A stretch of 54,050 nucleotides of DNA, taken from the NCBI GenBank assembly GCA_035934555.1, contig DASYXT010000001.1, positions 1 to 54,050 on the forward strand. The letters run 5' to 3'. The number at the start of each line of letters is the position of its first letter. Position 1 is the stretch's first letter. Origin of the DNA: DASYXT01 sp035934555 (GTDB lineage Bacteria; Verrucomicrobiota; Verrucomicrobiia; Limisphaerales; UBA8199). Under the pieces are notes generated by a model. It worked only from the letters and a program-made list of their open reading frames with translations. It searched no databases and had not been told where the DNA came from. Shown here piece after piece: positions 25,109-33,459 of this stretch. Position numbers and translations under genes: made by a program.

Positions 25109-26203
25109 ATGGCGAAGATAGACGCATTCTTCAATCTGATGTTCGAGCAAAAGGCCTCCGACCTGCACCTTTCCTCGAACAACAATCCCATGTTGCGCAT
25201 CAACGGCGAACTCCAGCGCGTGGACCACCCGCCGCTCGAGAACGACGATCTCAAGAAGATGCTCTACGAAATCGCGCCGGAGTACAAGATTAAGATTTTC
25301 GAAGAAACCGGCGACGTGGACTTTGGGTACGAGATTCCCAATATCTCGCGTTTTCGCGCCAACTTCTTCAATCAGAAGTACGGCATCGCGGCGGTGTTCC
25401 GGCAGATTCCCAGCAAGGTGCTTTCATTCGAGGATTTCGAGAAGTTTGATGCCCCGCTGCCCGCGGTGTTGAAGAAGTTTGCGATGCTGCATCGGGGACT
25501 GGTTGTGGTGACGGGCCCCACCGGCTCGGGCAAATCCACCACGCTTGCGGCGATGGTGGATTACTGCAACAAGAACCGGCGCGACCACATCATCACCGTG
25601 GAGGACCCCATCGAATTCGTCCATGAGAGCAAGAATTGCCTGGTGAACCACCGCGAGGTGGGCGTGCACACCAAGAGTTTCGCCTCCGCGCTGCGCGGGG
25701 CCTTGCGCGAAGACCCGGACATCATCCTGGTCGGTGAGTTGCGCGACCTTGAAACGATCGAGCTTGCGCTGGTGGCCGCCAGCACCGGTCACCTGGTGTT
25801 TGGCACCCTGCACACCCCCAGCGCCGCCAAGACAGTGGACCGCATCATCGACGTGTTCCCCGCCGAACAACAAAATAAGATCCGCGCGACACTCTCCGAA
25901 GCGCTCAAAGGGGTGGTGGCGCAGAACCTCTTCAAGCGCATCGACAAGAAAGGCCGGGTCGCGGCGCTGGAAATTCTGGTTTTCACGACGGCCATCGCCA
26001 ACCTGGTTCGCGAAGGCAAAACCCACCAAATCCCCGGCATGATCCAGGTGGGCAAGAAAATCGGCAATCAGCCGCTGGACGACGCCATCATGGAGCACTT
26101 GCGCATGAAAAGAGTGTCGCCCGAGGAAGCTTACGACAAGTCCATGGACAAAAAGAAATTCCGCACATTCCTGCCGCACCCGCCCGAAGAAGACGAAACC
26201 TGA
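25109..26203 (+). CDS. pilT: type IV pilus retraction ATPase PilT
   Basis: The 364-residue secretion-ATPase has an N-terminal PAS-like domain (ASDLHLSSNNNPMLRINGE), Walker A GPTGSGKSTT, Asp box ITVEDPIEFVH, Walker B DIILVGELRD and His box TGHLVFGTLHT. The C-terminal helices contain KRIDKKGRVAALE. It powers pilus retraction in twitching motility. The start at 25109 (MAKIDAFF) matches the family, whereas the in-frame start at 24980 would lie inside the divergent gene. It is followed 3 nt later by a second ATPase. Confidence 0.95.
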   Translation: MAKIDAFFNLMFEQKASDLHLSSNNNPMLRINGELQRVDHPPLENDDLKKMLYEIAPEYKIKIFEETGDVDFGYEIPNISRFRANFFNQKYGIAAVFRQIPSKVLSFEDFEKFDAPLPAVLKKFAMLHRGLVVVTGPTGSGKSTTLAAMVDYCNKNRRDHIITVEDPIEFVHESKNCLVNHREVGVHTKSFASALRGALREDPDIILVGELRDLETIELALVAASTGHLVFGTLHTPSAAKTVDRIIDVFPAEQQNKIRATLSEALKGVVAQNLFKRIDKKGRVAALEILVFTTAIANLVREGKTHQIPGMIQVGKKIGNQPLDDAIMEHLRMKRVSPEEAYDKSMDKKKFRTFLPHPPEEDET

Positions 26204-26206
26204 CCT

Positions 26207-27412
26207 ATGCGCCGCCCAGAACTTGATTACCTGTTGTCCACGATGCTGGATTCCCAGCCGGAGGTGTCCGACCTGCTGTTCACGGTGGACAAACCGCTCC
26301 AGGTGGAGTCCTTCGGCGACCTTAAAGCGGTCGCGGTGGAATCCGCATTCGAGAAGCTCTCGCCGTTCCAAACGGAGATGGTGGCGCTAAACCTGGTGGG
26401 GGACAACCAGTGGCACCTGATCGATCTCATTCGCCGGGGCTCGTGCGACACCGCTTACACGCTGGCCGATAAGGCGCGGTTCCGTATCAATATTTTCTCG
26501 CAGCGCGGCAATTATTCGATCGTGTTGCGCAAACTCAACACGGTCATACCGACGCTTGAATCGCTAAGGTTCCCCGAGATCATCGCCCAACTCCCACTCG
26601 AAAAAACCGGGCTGGTGCTGGTCACTGGCGCCACCGGGTCCGGCAAATCCACAACTCTGGCTGCGGTGCTCAACGAAGTGAACCACTCCAAGCCGGTTCA
26701 CATCATCACACTGGAAGACCCCGTCGAATTCATTCATCCCCACGACAAAGCCACGTTCAACCAGCGCGAGCTGGGCACCGATTTCGACAGTTTCTCCAAT
26801 GGCTTGCGCGCGGCCCTGCGCCAGGCGCCCAAAGTGATTCTGGTGGGCGAAATGCGCGATCGAGAGACGGTAAAAATTGCGCTGAGCGCCGCCGAGACCG
26901 GACATCTGGTGCTCAGCACACTCCATACGATCGATGCCGGCCAAACCATCAACCGTATTCTTGGCATGTTCGAGACCGAGGAGCAGGAGCAAATCCGGGC
27001 GCGGTTGGCCGACACCTTGCGCTGGGTGGTCAGCCAGCGGCTCGTGCCGAAGAGGGACAGCGGCCGCCATGCCCTGCTGGAAGTCATGGGCTCAAATCTG
27101 CGCACACAGGAAACCATTCGCCTGGGCGAGAGCGAAGGCAAAAGCTTTTACGAAATTATCGAGGCCAGCCAACCGTTCGGCTGGCGCACGTTCGACTTCT
27201 CCGCTCTGGAAGCGTACGAACAGGGCAAGATCACCGAGGAGGTCGCCCTGCTGTACTGCACCAAGCGCGGCCCGGTCATGCGCGGCATTGACAACATCAA
27301 GAAAGGCCGCGGCGAGTCCACTCATGAGATGAGCTCGTTGCGCATGAGGTCCGGCCAGGAATCGCGCGTCGGCGCGCCGCCCCCCCTCCCGGCGACTTTA
27401 AAACTGAAATAA
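26207..27412 (+). CDS. pilU: second PilT/PilU-type ATPase
   Basis: The 401-residue paralogue has Walker A GATGSGKSTT, ITLEDPVEFIH, VILVGEMRDRETV and TGHLVLSTLHT. It begins with a diverged N-terminal domain (QPEVSDLLFTVDKPLQVESF) and ends in a Ser/Arg/Pro-rich tail of about 45 residues. PilU proteins assist PilT in retraction under load. The pilT-pilU order and the 3-nt gap fit one operon. The symbol is by synteny and sequence type. Confidence 0.85.
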   Translation: MRRPELDYLLSTMLDSQPEVSDLLFTVDKPLQVESFGDLKAVAVESAFEKLSPFQTEMVALNLVGDNQWHLIDLIRRGSCDTAYTLADKARFRINIFSQRGNYSIVLRKLNTVIPTLESLRFPEIIAQLPLEKTGLVLVTGATGSGKSTTLAAVLNEVNHSKPVHIITLEDPVEFIHPHDKATFNQRELGTDFDSFSNGLRAALRQAPKVILVGEMRDRETVKIALSAAETGHLVLSTLHTIDAGQTINRILGMFETEEQEQIRARLADTLRWVVSQRLVPKRDSGRHALLEVMGSNLRTQETIRLGESEGKSFYEIIEASQPFGWRTFDFSALEAYEQGKITEEVALLYCTKRGPVMRGIDNIKKGRGESTHEMSSLRMRSGQESRVGAPPPLPATLKLK

Positions 27413-27415
27413 CCT

Positions 27416-27892
27416 ATGACCAGCAAGTTCGATTTCATCAGCGCCAACGATAAGCCGGCACTGCTCGCCTTTTCCACGCCGGAATGGCTCGATGCCGCCA
27501 AAACGGCCCTCACCGAGCTGGGCTATAAAGTCCACACCGCGGCGACGCACAGCGATTTCCTTATCCGGTTCAGCCAAATCCATTACCAGGTGGTGATCCT
27601 CGAGGAACTCTTCGCGGCCAATAGCCGCGCCGAAAATCTCACGCTCCAGGCTCTGCAGAATATGCCGATGAGCCAGCGGCGCCATGCCACGACCATTCTC
27701 TTCGGTGAATCGTTCCAGACCTTCACCCCGATGCAAGCTTTTCAACAAAGTGTCCACGCGGTTATAAACAGTTCCGAACTGTTCCTCCTGAAGCAACTCA
27801 TCGAAAAGGCTGTCGCCGACAACACGCTGTTTCTCACCAGCTATCGCGAAGCCACTCGCCGCGCCTACGCCTCCGCCGCTGCGGAAGCTTAA
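27416..27892 (+). CDS. pseudo-receiver-like protein of the pilus operon
   Basis: The 158-residue protein resembles a CheY-like alpha/beta fold: strand LLAFST, helix AAKTALTELGYKV, strand YQVVILEELF, and later ATTILFGES and HAVINSSEL. The phospho-acceptor position holds Glu-Glu rather than Asp, and no Lys is placed as in true receivers. It is probably a degenerate receiver that binds partners without phosphorylation. It starts 3 nt after pilU and is therefore cotranscribed, perhaps modulating the retraction ATPases. The family is not otherwise recognised. Confidence 0.6.
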   Translation: MTSKFDFISANDKPALLAFSTPEWLDAAKTALTELGYKVHTAATHSDFLIRFSQIHYQVVILEELFAANSRAENLTLQALQNMPMSQRRHATTILFGESFQTFTPMQAFQQSVHAVINSSELFLLKQLIEKAVADNTLFLTSYREATRRAYASAAAEA

Positions 27893-27905
27893 TCGAAGCG
27901 CGCTA

Positions 27906-27945
27906 GCGGCGGGCTACCAGCAACAAGGCTGCTGCCGCCGTTTCT
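27906..27945 (+). terminator. possible terminator after the pilus operon
   Basis: GCGGC (27906-27910) can pair with GCCGC (27934-27938), with weaker inner pairing, followed by CGTTTCT. The short, GC-rich stem and modest T-run make this tentative. Confidence 0.3.
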
Positions 27946-28010
27946 GCCACCCCCCACTTGCTCGCACGTTGGGGTTAGGCTAGCTTCCGCCCAACACAAT
28001 TCCGACTACT

Positions 28011-28616
28011 ATGAAAACATTCCTGGTTGCCCTCTGTCTGCTCGCGGCCCAAACCCCATTCCTGCGCGCGCAGGACTTAACCCCGGGCGACCGCGCCCGC
28101 GCCCTGAAGTATCTCGAAAAGACCCGTGCCGATGTGCTGCACGCGACCCGCGGGCTCTCACCGGCGCAGTGGGATTTCAAACCCGCGCCCGACCGCTGGT
28201 CGGTAGCCGAGGTGACCGAACACATTGCCGCCGCCGAGGATTTGCTGCGCGGGATGATTCAGGACAAGGTCATGAAGGCGCCCGCCCGAACCGACACCGT
28301 CGATCTAAAGACCGTCGATGACTTCGTGTTGAAGGCCGTCCCTGACCGGAGCCATAAAGTCCAGGCACCCGAGCCGTTGCGGCCGACCAACCGCTTCGGT
28401 TCGCCCGCGGCCAGCCTGAAGCATTTCCAGGAGAGCCGCGCCAAGACCATCGAGTTTCTCAAGGCGACGCCTGACCTGCGCGCACACGCTGCGGACAGCC
28501 CCATGGGGAAACAGCTCGACGCCTATGAGTGGGTGCTCTTTCTGGCGGCGCACAGCGAACGGCATACCAAACAAATCGAAGAGGTGAAGGCCGACCCGAA
28601 TTTTCCAAAGAGCTAA
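28011..28616 (+). CDS. secreted DinB-family protein
   Basis: The 201-residue protein has a signal peptide (cleavage after LRAQ) and a DinB_2 four-helix bundle. Predicted metal ligands are His in VTEHIAAAED and two in HSERHTKQIEE. DRWSVAEVTEHI is the family landmark. DinB-like proteins act as metal-dependent thiol transferases or hydrolases; no substrate can be named. An exported form is common in Verrucomicrobiota and Acidobacteria. Confidence 0.82.
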   Translation: MKTFLVALCLLAAQTPFLRAQDLTPGDRARALKYLEKTRADVLHATRGLSPAQWDFKPAPDRWSVAEVTEHIAAAEDLLRGMIQDKVMKAPARTDTVDLKTVDDFVLKAVPDRSHKVQAPEPLRPTNRFGSPAASLKHFQESRAKTIEFLKATPDLRAHAADSPMGKQLDAYEWVLFLAAHSERHTKQIEEVKADPNFPKS

Positions 28617-28620
28617 ATGC

Positions 28621-28863
28621 TCACTTCGCGCGCAAACGGCGTAGGCGTTTGATTTCCCTAACGACCCCGAGCAACAGGCGATGGGCCTGGGCCAGGGCAT
28701 CGTCCAGGCGGGCGCATTCCTCCAGACCGGGTTCGTCGAGTGGCGTGCGGCGGGTGAGCTGATCGGCGGTGAGACAACACTCGCTACGCAGGAGCTGGAG
28801 TTCGACGATGATTTCCGAAGCGCAATCCAGCGGAAGCGCGTCTGGCTGCCTTTGCGGTTGCAT
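28621..28863 (-). CDS. small hypothetical helical protein
   Basis: The 80-residue frame begins MQPQRQPDALPLDCASEIIV and contains amphipathic helices ending REIKRLRRLRAK. An upstream in-frame start at 28899 is possible. The compact placement, 4 nt from the convergent DinB stop, and GC-rich codon use suggest a real gene. No family is recognised. Confidence 0.4.
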   Translation of the reverse strand: MQPQRQPDALPLDCASEIIVELQLLRSECCLTADQLTRRTPLDEPGLEECARLDDALAQAHRLLLGVVREIKRLRRLRAK

Positions 28864-28955
28864 GGTGCAAGATTGCGCCAGCCCCCTTGGCGGTGACATT
28901 CAGACGAACACGCTATTTGTTGTCGGTGTTCATCCGACGACTGCCAGGCCGGAGG

Positions 28956-30248
28956 CTACTTTCGTTTCTTCATCAGGTGCTCGATCTCGTCCGCCTCCAA
29001 CGGGACGTCCGCCATCAGGTCGATGTTGCCGCCTTCCTGCACCAGGATATCGTTCTCCAGCCGCACGGCCAATCCTTCCTTTGGCAGGTAAATGCCCGGC
29101 TCGACGGTGAGCACCCAGCCGGCCTGAATGGGTTCGGTGGTGATCCCAACATCGTGGACATCCAAACCCAGCGGATGGCCTACCCCGTGCATAAAATACT
29201 TCTTCAGCGCGGGCTTTTCCGGGTCCTGTTTGCGAACCTCGGATGGCTTTAATAAGCCAAGGTCCAACAGTTCTTTCTCCATCGCCGCTTCGGACTCTTT
29301 CTGCCATTCTCGCGGGAGCTTGCCCGGAGTCGCAGCCTTGCTCGCGGCGCGAAACACTCGCAGTACTGCGCCATAAACCTGGCGTTGCCGCCGGGTAAAC
29401 CGCCCGTTCACCGGAATTGTCCGGGTCAAGTCCGAGTTGTAATTGGCGTAACTGGCAGCGACATCCAGCAGGAGCAACTCACCGGCGCGGCAAACCTGAT
29501 CGTTCTGGTGATAATGCAGCACGCAGGCGTTGGGCCCGCTGGCGATGATCGGGCCGTAAGCAAAATCGCCTCCGCGGCGAATGAACTCGTGCGCGAACTC
29601 GGCTTCGATTTCCGTTTCCGACACGCCGGGTTTCACGACCCGGCAGACCCGCAGGAAGCCGGCGCGAGTAATGGAAGCGGCGTGGGCGATCAGGTCCAGC
29701 TCCAGGTTGGATTTGACGGCGCGCAAGCGGTGCATGAGCCGGGCCAGCCGGCGGTAGTCGTGCAAAGGATAGCGCGTTTGGGTGTCGCGCACGAACCGCG
29801 CCTCGCGCGTTTCAACTTCAATCACCGCGCGCTTGTGTTCGTTGGAATTCAGATATACGTGGTCACATTCGCAGATGAGCCGATGAAAGAGCGGACGGAA
29901 CTCCGAAAGCCATTCGACGCGCTTGATGCCTGAGACCTCTTGGGCCTGCTGCTTGGTTAGCTTGTGCCCTTCCCACGTCACCAGCAAGTCGTTGGTTTCG
30001 CGGACAAAAAGTATCTCGCGCATGTTTTTCTCGTGCGCGTCCGGGTAAAGCAGAAGGATTGTTTCCTCCTGGTCCACGCCAGTGAGGTAAAACAAATCCG
30101 AGCTCTGGCGCCAGGCAAACGAGCCGTCAGCATTGGTGGGCATCAGGTCGTTGGCATTAACAATCACCAGCGAATTTGCCTCGAGCAGCTTCGCCAGGTT
30201 CGCCCGGTTATTGATGAAGAGTTGCGGATCAATGGGTCGATAACGCAT
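28956..30248 (-). CDS. pepP: Xaa-Pro aminopeptidase (M24B)
   Basis: The 430-residue protein has an N-terminal AMP-N domain (residues ~1-150, with SDLFYLTGVDQEE). The pita-bread catalytic domain carries the dinuclear metal ligands: two Asp in LLLDVAASYANYNSDLTRT, His in YFMHGVGHPLGLDVHD, and Glu in LTVEPGIYLP and LENDILV. It removes N-terminal residues preceding proline. The C-terminus ends in a Lys/Arg tail. It is separated from DUF2062 by a palindromic element and is not part of a clear operon. Confidence 0.93.
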   Translation of the reverse strand: MRYRPIDPQLFINNRANLAKLLEANSLVIVNANDLMPTNADGSFAWRQSSDLFYLTGVDQEETILLLYPDAHEKNMREILFVRETNDLLVTWEGHKLTKQQAQEVSGIKRVEWLSEFRPLFHRLICECDHVYLNSNEHKRAVIEVETREARFVRDTQTRYPLHDYRRLARLMHRLRAVKSNLELDLIAHAASITRAGFLRVCRVVKPGVSETEIEAEFAHEFIRRGGDFAYGPIIASGPNACVLHYHQNDQVCRAGELLLLDVAASYANYNSDLTRTIPVNGRFTRRQRQVYGAVLRVFRAASKAATPGKLPREWQKESEAAMEKELLDLGLLKPSEVRKQDPEKPALKKYFMHGVGHPLGLDVHDVGITTEPIQAGWVLTVEPGIYLPKEGLAVRLENDILVQEGGNIDLMADVPLEADEIEHLMKKRK

Positions 30249-30335
30249 AAGAAAACCGCCGCTCTCTTACACCAGCGCCCAGAAAGCGTCACTAAAATTC
30301 GCCAACATACAATCCCCTGCGACATAATATTCGCC

Positions 30336-30452
30336 GCGGAGCGCGGACTTCAGCTTCAGTCCGCAACAACGCCCGAGCGCCCGACCCGTTTTCACAATTA
30401 TTCAGCCCACCTTTAGTTCTGGGGTTGCTGTGGACTGAAGTGCGCGCTCCGC
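30336..30452. repeat. bipartite palindromic element, copy 5
   Basis: The left end GCGGAGCGCGGACTTCAGC leads to TTCAGTCCGCAACAAC. The right end TTGCTGTGGACTGAAGTGCG ends in CGCTCCGC. It lies between the DUF2062 gene (16 nt past its minus-strand stop) and the start of pepP. Confidence 0.85.
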
Positions 30453-30468
30453 TCTGCTATTCCGCTGC

Positions 30469-30978
30469 TCAGCTCGGATTGGCGTCTTGCTCAGGGGGTG
30501 GAGCGGTCTGAGCGTGCTTTTTGCGCTGGTGGCGCGCCACAATGGCACGCGTAACGAAAAAGGAGATGATCGCGAAGGGTGTCGCACAGATGCACCCGCC
30601 CAGCAGCCAACGTTTCCCCACCGAGCCAAAAATCGCGGTCCACATCCGCCAGGAAAACCCTTCCCACCGGGGCCGAGTGATGTGGGGGGGAAGTTTGTGC
30701 GGATGGCTCAGCAGCCAATAACCAAGGTCGTATTCCCAACGGTAAATCACCGGCATGAAAGGCAGGATGACGTCGTGGAGAGTTCCGGCGATTACCGCCG
30801 CCAGAATGTTGCTGCCAGTGAGCCAGGCGAAAAAAATAGCCGACAACGTTTTAAGGCCAAACAAAGGTGTGAAGCCGAAGAAGACGCCAATGGCCACACC
30901 CCCCGCAATGGCCTGGGGCGTGTCGCGAATGGCCAGCAGTCGCAAGGAATGACGGCGCAGCCAATCGTGAATGTTCAT
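30469..30978 (-). CDS. DUF2062 membrane protein
   Basis: The 169-residue protein starts with a cytoplasmic RRHSLRLLAIRDTPQAIAGG and the GVFFGFTPLFGLKTL motif typical of DUF2062. It has about four hydrophobic segments and a Lys/His/Pro tail. DUF2062 proteins are often found near glycosyltransferases or lipid genes, but have no established activity. The start overlaps the hisA stop (ATGA), so it is coupled to hisA and the upstream PH-like gene. Confidence 0.8.
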   Translation of the reverse strand: MNIHDWLRRHSLRLLAIRDTPQAIAGGVAIGVFFGFTPLFGLKTLSAIFFAWLTGSNILAAVIAGTLHDVILPFMPVIYRWEYDLGYWLLSHPHKLPPHITRPRWEGFSWRMWTAIFGSVGKRWLLGGCICATPFAIISFFVTRAIVARHQRKKHAQTAPPPEQDANPS

Positions 30979-31751
30979 CGGGGTTGGGACAGTTGCCGGC
31001 CGCGATTAAAAGCCACGGCCTCGGCATATTTCACGCCCTGGCCGCCAAAAACATCGAGCGCGGAGCCGATCGTCACATCGATCCGACCCCGCCCAATCTG
31101 CGTGACGGTCTCAAGGTCGGCCAGGGAAGACACTCCCCCGGCATAGGTCGTCGGCAGGGGCGACCACGCGGCCAGGTCCGCGACCAGCTCCTGGTCAATG
31201 CCACGGCACAACCCTTCCACATCCACGGCGTGGATAAGAAACTCCGCACACCAGGTGGAAAGCTGCTCGAGGGTTTCACGACTCACCGGAGTGGCGGTAA
31301 ATTTTTGCCAACGGTCGGTTACCACCACGTAACGCCCTTCACGCCGGCGGCAGCTCAAATCCAAGACCAACCGCTCTTTGCCAATGGCCCGAACCAATTC
31401 TCGCAACCGATCCCAATCGATAGCACCAGCATGAAAGACCCATGAGGTCACAATGACGTGGGATGCGCCGGCGTCGAGCCACTCCCGCGCATTGCCGAGT
31501 TGAATCCCGCCGCCCACCTGCAGCCCGCCGGGGTACGCGGCCAGTGCCGCGCGCGCTTGCGTCTCGTTGCCCGGGCCGAGCATGATGACGTGGCCGCCAC
31601 GCAAACCGTCGCGCCGGTACAGCTCAGCGTACCAGGCGGCATCGTGCGGCGAAACGTAGTTCGTCTTGAGCGCGCTGGGCTCTGGAGCCAGCGTGCCGCC
31701 TACCAACTGCTTCACGCGGCCTTCATGCAGATCAATGCAGGGGCGAAACAT
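30975..31751 (-). CDS. hisA: eukaryote-like HisA (ProFAR isomerase)
   Basis: This 258-residue (beta/alpha)8 protein starts MFRPCIDLHEGRVKQLVGGT, the N-terminus characteristic of the fungal and plant HIS6/HISN3 type rather than standard bacterial HisA. It catalyses the Amadori isomerisation of ProFAR to PRFAR in histidine biosynthesis. The catalytic Asp candidates are in CIDLHEG and IHAVDVEGLCRGID; phosphate-binding loops are GGLQVGGGIQ and TYAGGVSSLAD. It is not in a his operon here; its neighbours are PH-like and DUF2062 genes. Confidence 0.85.
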   Translation of the reverse strand: MFRPCIDLHEGRVKQLVGGTLAPEPSALKTNYVSPHDAAWYAELYRRDGLRGGHVIMLGPGNETQARAALAAYPGGLQVGGGIQLGNAREWLDAGASHVIVTSWVFHAGAIDWDRLRELVRAIGKERLVLDLSCRRREGRYVVVTDRWQKFTATPVSRETLEQLSTWCAEFLIHAVDVEGLCRGIDQELVADLAAWSPLPTTYAGGVSSLADLETVTQIGRGRIDVTIGSALDVFGGQGVKYAEAVAFNRGRQLSQPR

Positions 31752-31763
31752 GGCAACAGGCTC

Positions 31764-32084
31764 TCATGAGGCGTCCGGAGGGCGCGGCACAAACTGGGCC
31801 TGGGCGTTTTCAACCAGTTCTTTAATCCGCAAAGCATCGGCCTTGCTGTGCCCATGGCTGGATAGGGGGTCCGTGCCGCCCGAGGACTCGATCAGGATTT
31901 CAGACCAGATCATGCCCGTTCGGATGTGAACCGAAGCCACTTTGGTGATGCTGACGCTGATTTCGTCCTGGCTCAACCACGATCGTTTGCGGCGGATCAC
32001 CGCTTTATCAGTCACCTCGATGACGGTAGGGAACAGATGATTGCCGCTGGTCCAGCGGCTCGCCCGAAACAATTCCGATGCCAT
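31764..32084 (-). CDS. small PH-like domain protein
   Basis: The 106-residue protein shows TVIEVTDKAVIRRKRSW, SQDEISVSITKVASVHI and later IKELVENAQA, matching the strand-helix pattern of short bacterial PH-like domains. It has no membrane helix. It starts the hisA-DUF2062 unit, 12 nt before hisA. Its function is unknown; a protein-interaction role is typical of the fold. Confidence 0.55.
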   Translation of the reverse strand: MASELFRASRWTSGNHLFPTVIEVTDKAVIRRKRSWLSQDEISVSITKVASVHIRTGMIWSEILIESSGGTDPLSSHGHSKADALRIKELVENAQAQFVPRPPDAS

Positions 32085-32174
32085 AAAATCTACAATCGAC
32101 TATACCACCGCGTGGCCCGTCCTTTGCGCCGGATTTGGTCCCGGCGCGGTGCCGCGTGCGCCTCTGGAGCGTGG

Positions 32175-32214
32175 GCAGGTTGAAAACCTGCACTACCGCA
32201 GATTGAAAATCTGC
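32175..32214. repeat. tandem pair of small palindromes
   Basis: GCAGGTTGAAAACCTGC (32175-32191) is followed after 6 nt by GCAGATTGAAAATCTGC (32198-32214), two perfect hairpins of the same design. They lie in the 229-nt gap upstream of the PH-like gene, which contains no gene. Confidence 0.75.
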
Positions 32215-32313
32215 GCTACGCGCTTGGCAAGCTTGAAACATAGCGGCGACTATCTCGCACATCTCGCATTACGGGACTAAAGCAGAAAACTCCAAATCTA
32301 TCGGGCCAAGAGG

Positions 32314-32793
32314 TTACTCCAGAAAAGTAATCTTCCGCTTCGCCTCGGTTGGTTTGGCGAAACTGTCCAGCAAGGTCGTGCCGGAGTTTGCTGGAGGCAG
32401 CGCAGCTTTCGTCGGCGCGCTCTGCGGCTCCAGGGCCGAACGCAACGCGCCCTCGACCAGTTGAGCGCAGTGGATCTTCATCGGCGGCAGCGGCCCCAAC
32501 TCACCGGCCAATTGCTCGGTCTTCAAAGCCAGCGCTTCCTCGGCAGTCTTGCCGCGAATCAACTCGGTCGCCAGACTAGCCACCGCAATGGCGGTCTCAC
32601 AGCCGAAGGATTGAAATGTCGCCCGGTCAATCACTTTACGCCCGTTTTGTTCCTTGAACTTCACCCACAAGCGCAGCATCTCGCCGCAATCGGAATTGCC
32701 GACTGTCCCGATCGCATCGGCATCGGGCAACTCACCGAGGTTCTGCGGATTGCGCAGCGCCTCGGAAATTCGTTTTTGTAACTCATCACTCAT
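32314..32793 (-). CDS. NifU/IscU-like Fe-S scaffold protein
   Basis: The 159-residue protein has the three scaffold cysteines in the expected order: NSDCGEMLRLWVK, SFGCETAIAVASLATELIRG and IHCAQLVEGALRSAL. A low-complexity tail of about 40 residues follows. It resembles the N-terminal domain of NifU/IscU, which assembles [2Fe-2S] clusters. A second scaffold, SufU, is encoded upstream in the same cluster. A palindromic element lies immediately before its start codon. Confidence 0.85.
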   Translation of the reverse strand: MSDELQKRISEALRNPQNLGELPDADAIGTVGNSDCGEMLRLWVKFKEQNGRKVIDRATFQSFGCETAIAVASLATELIRGKTAEEALALKTEQLAGELGPLPPMKIHCAQLVEGALRSALEPQSAPTKAALPPANSGTTLLDSFAKPTEAKRKITFLE

Positions 32794-32797
32794 AAAT

Positions 32798-32902
32798 CGG
32801 AGCGCGGACTTGAGCCCGCAGCAATGTTCAATCGCTCAGTAGGCCTAAATCTTTGCGCATTTTCCATCCGGCTGATGCTGCGGACTAAAGTCCGCGCTCC
32901 GC
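32798..32902. repeat. bipartite palindromic element, copy 6
   Basis: The left end CGGAGCGCGGACTTGAGCC leads to CGCAGCAAT. The right end TGCTGCGGACTAAAGTCC ends in GCGCTCCGC. It fills nearly the whole gap between the rhodanese-like stop (one base away) and the NifU-like start (4 nt away). In the transcript it may form the NifU-like leader. Confidence 0.85.
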
Positions 32903-32903
32903 C

Positions 32904-33449
32904 CTACTCGACTTTGTACCTTCGAATGGCGGGGTCCACCTCGCGAGCCCAGGCATCGAGTCCACCGCGCAGGCACCGGACATTTTGCAAGCCGTGCCCC
33001 ATGAAATAGGCAGCGGCATCGAGAGCCTGTTTGCCCTGGTGATCGATCAGCACCAACGGCCGGGTATTGGTGCCTTCGCCCAAAATTTGCTGCATCACAG
33101 GTTGCGAGAGCAGCAACGAGCCGGGCAGATGCACCGCCGCGAATTCCTCACGCGAGCGCACATCGATCAAACGCAGCGACGGCTCGCGTTTGAGCCAATC
33201 GGCCAGCTCTTTGGGCTCGAGCAAAATGTGGGCGTCCTGCTCCTGGCTGGTCCGCAGATGCTCGAGCACCTCTTGCGCGTCGAGGCCGCCGTTGCGCGCG
33301 CATAACTCGGCCACCGTTTCCTCCGGCTGAAACGCGCAACTGCTGCAGCCGCCAATGTGGTAGCGGCGGAATAAAGCGCGCTGCGCCCCGGGGCACATGT
33401 CGAGCACCTCGCGCATGGTCGAGCTGGAGCTTAACGACTTCATATCCAT
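32904..33449 (-). CDS. DUF1858-like plus rhodanese-like protein without catalytic cysteine
   Basis: The 181-residue protein has two domains. The N-terminal part (MREVLDMCPGAQRALFRRYH, then GGCSSCAFQ) resembles the hybrid-cluster-associated disulfide domain. The C-terminal rhodanese fold (LRLIDVRSREEFAAVHLPGS ... LRGGLDAWAREV) has the active-site loop as LIDHQGKQALDAA, with Asp where the persulfide Cys should be. It probably binds rather than transfers sulfur, unless the N-terminal cysteines do so. It starts 10 nt after sufS and belongs to the Fe-S cluster. ATG 33443 is an alternative start. Confidence 0.75.
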   Translation of the reverse strand: MDMKSLSSSSTMREVLDMCPGAQRALFRRYHIGGCSSCAFQPEETVAELCARNGGLDAQEVLEHLRTSQEQDAHILLEPKELADWLKREPSLRLIDVRSREEFAAVHLPGSLLLSQPVMQQILGEGTNTRPLVLIDHQGKQALDAAAYFMGHGLQNVRCLRGGLDAWAREVDPAIRRYKVE

Positions 33450-33459
33450 GACCAGCGCC

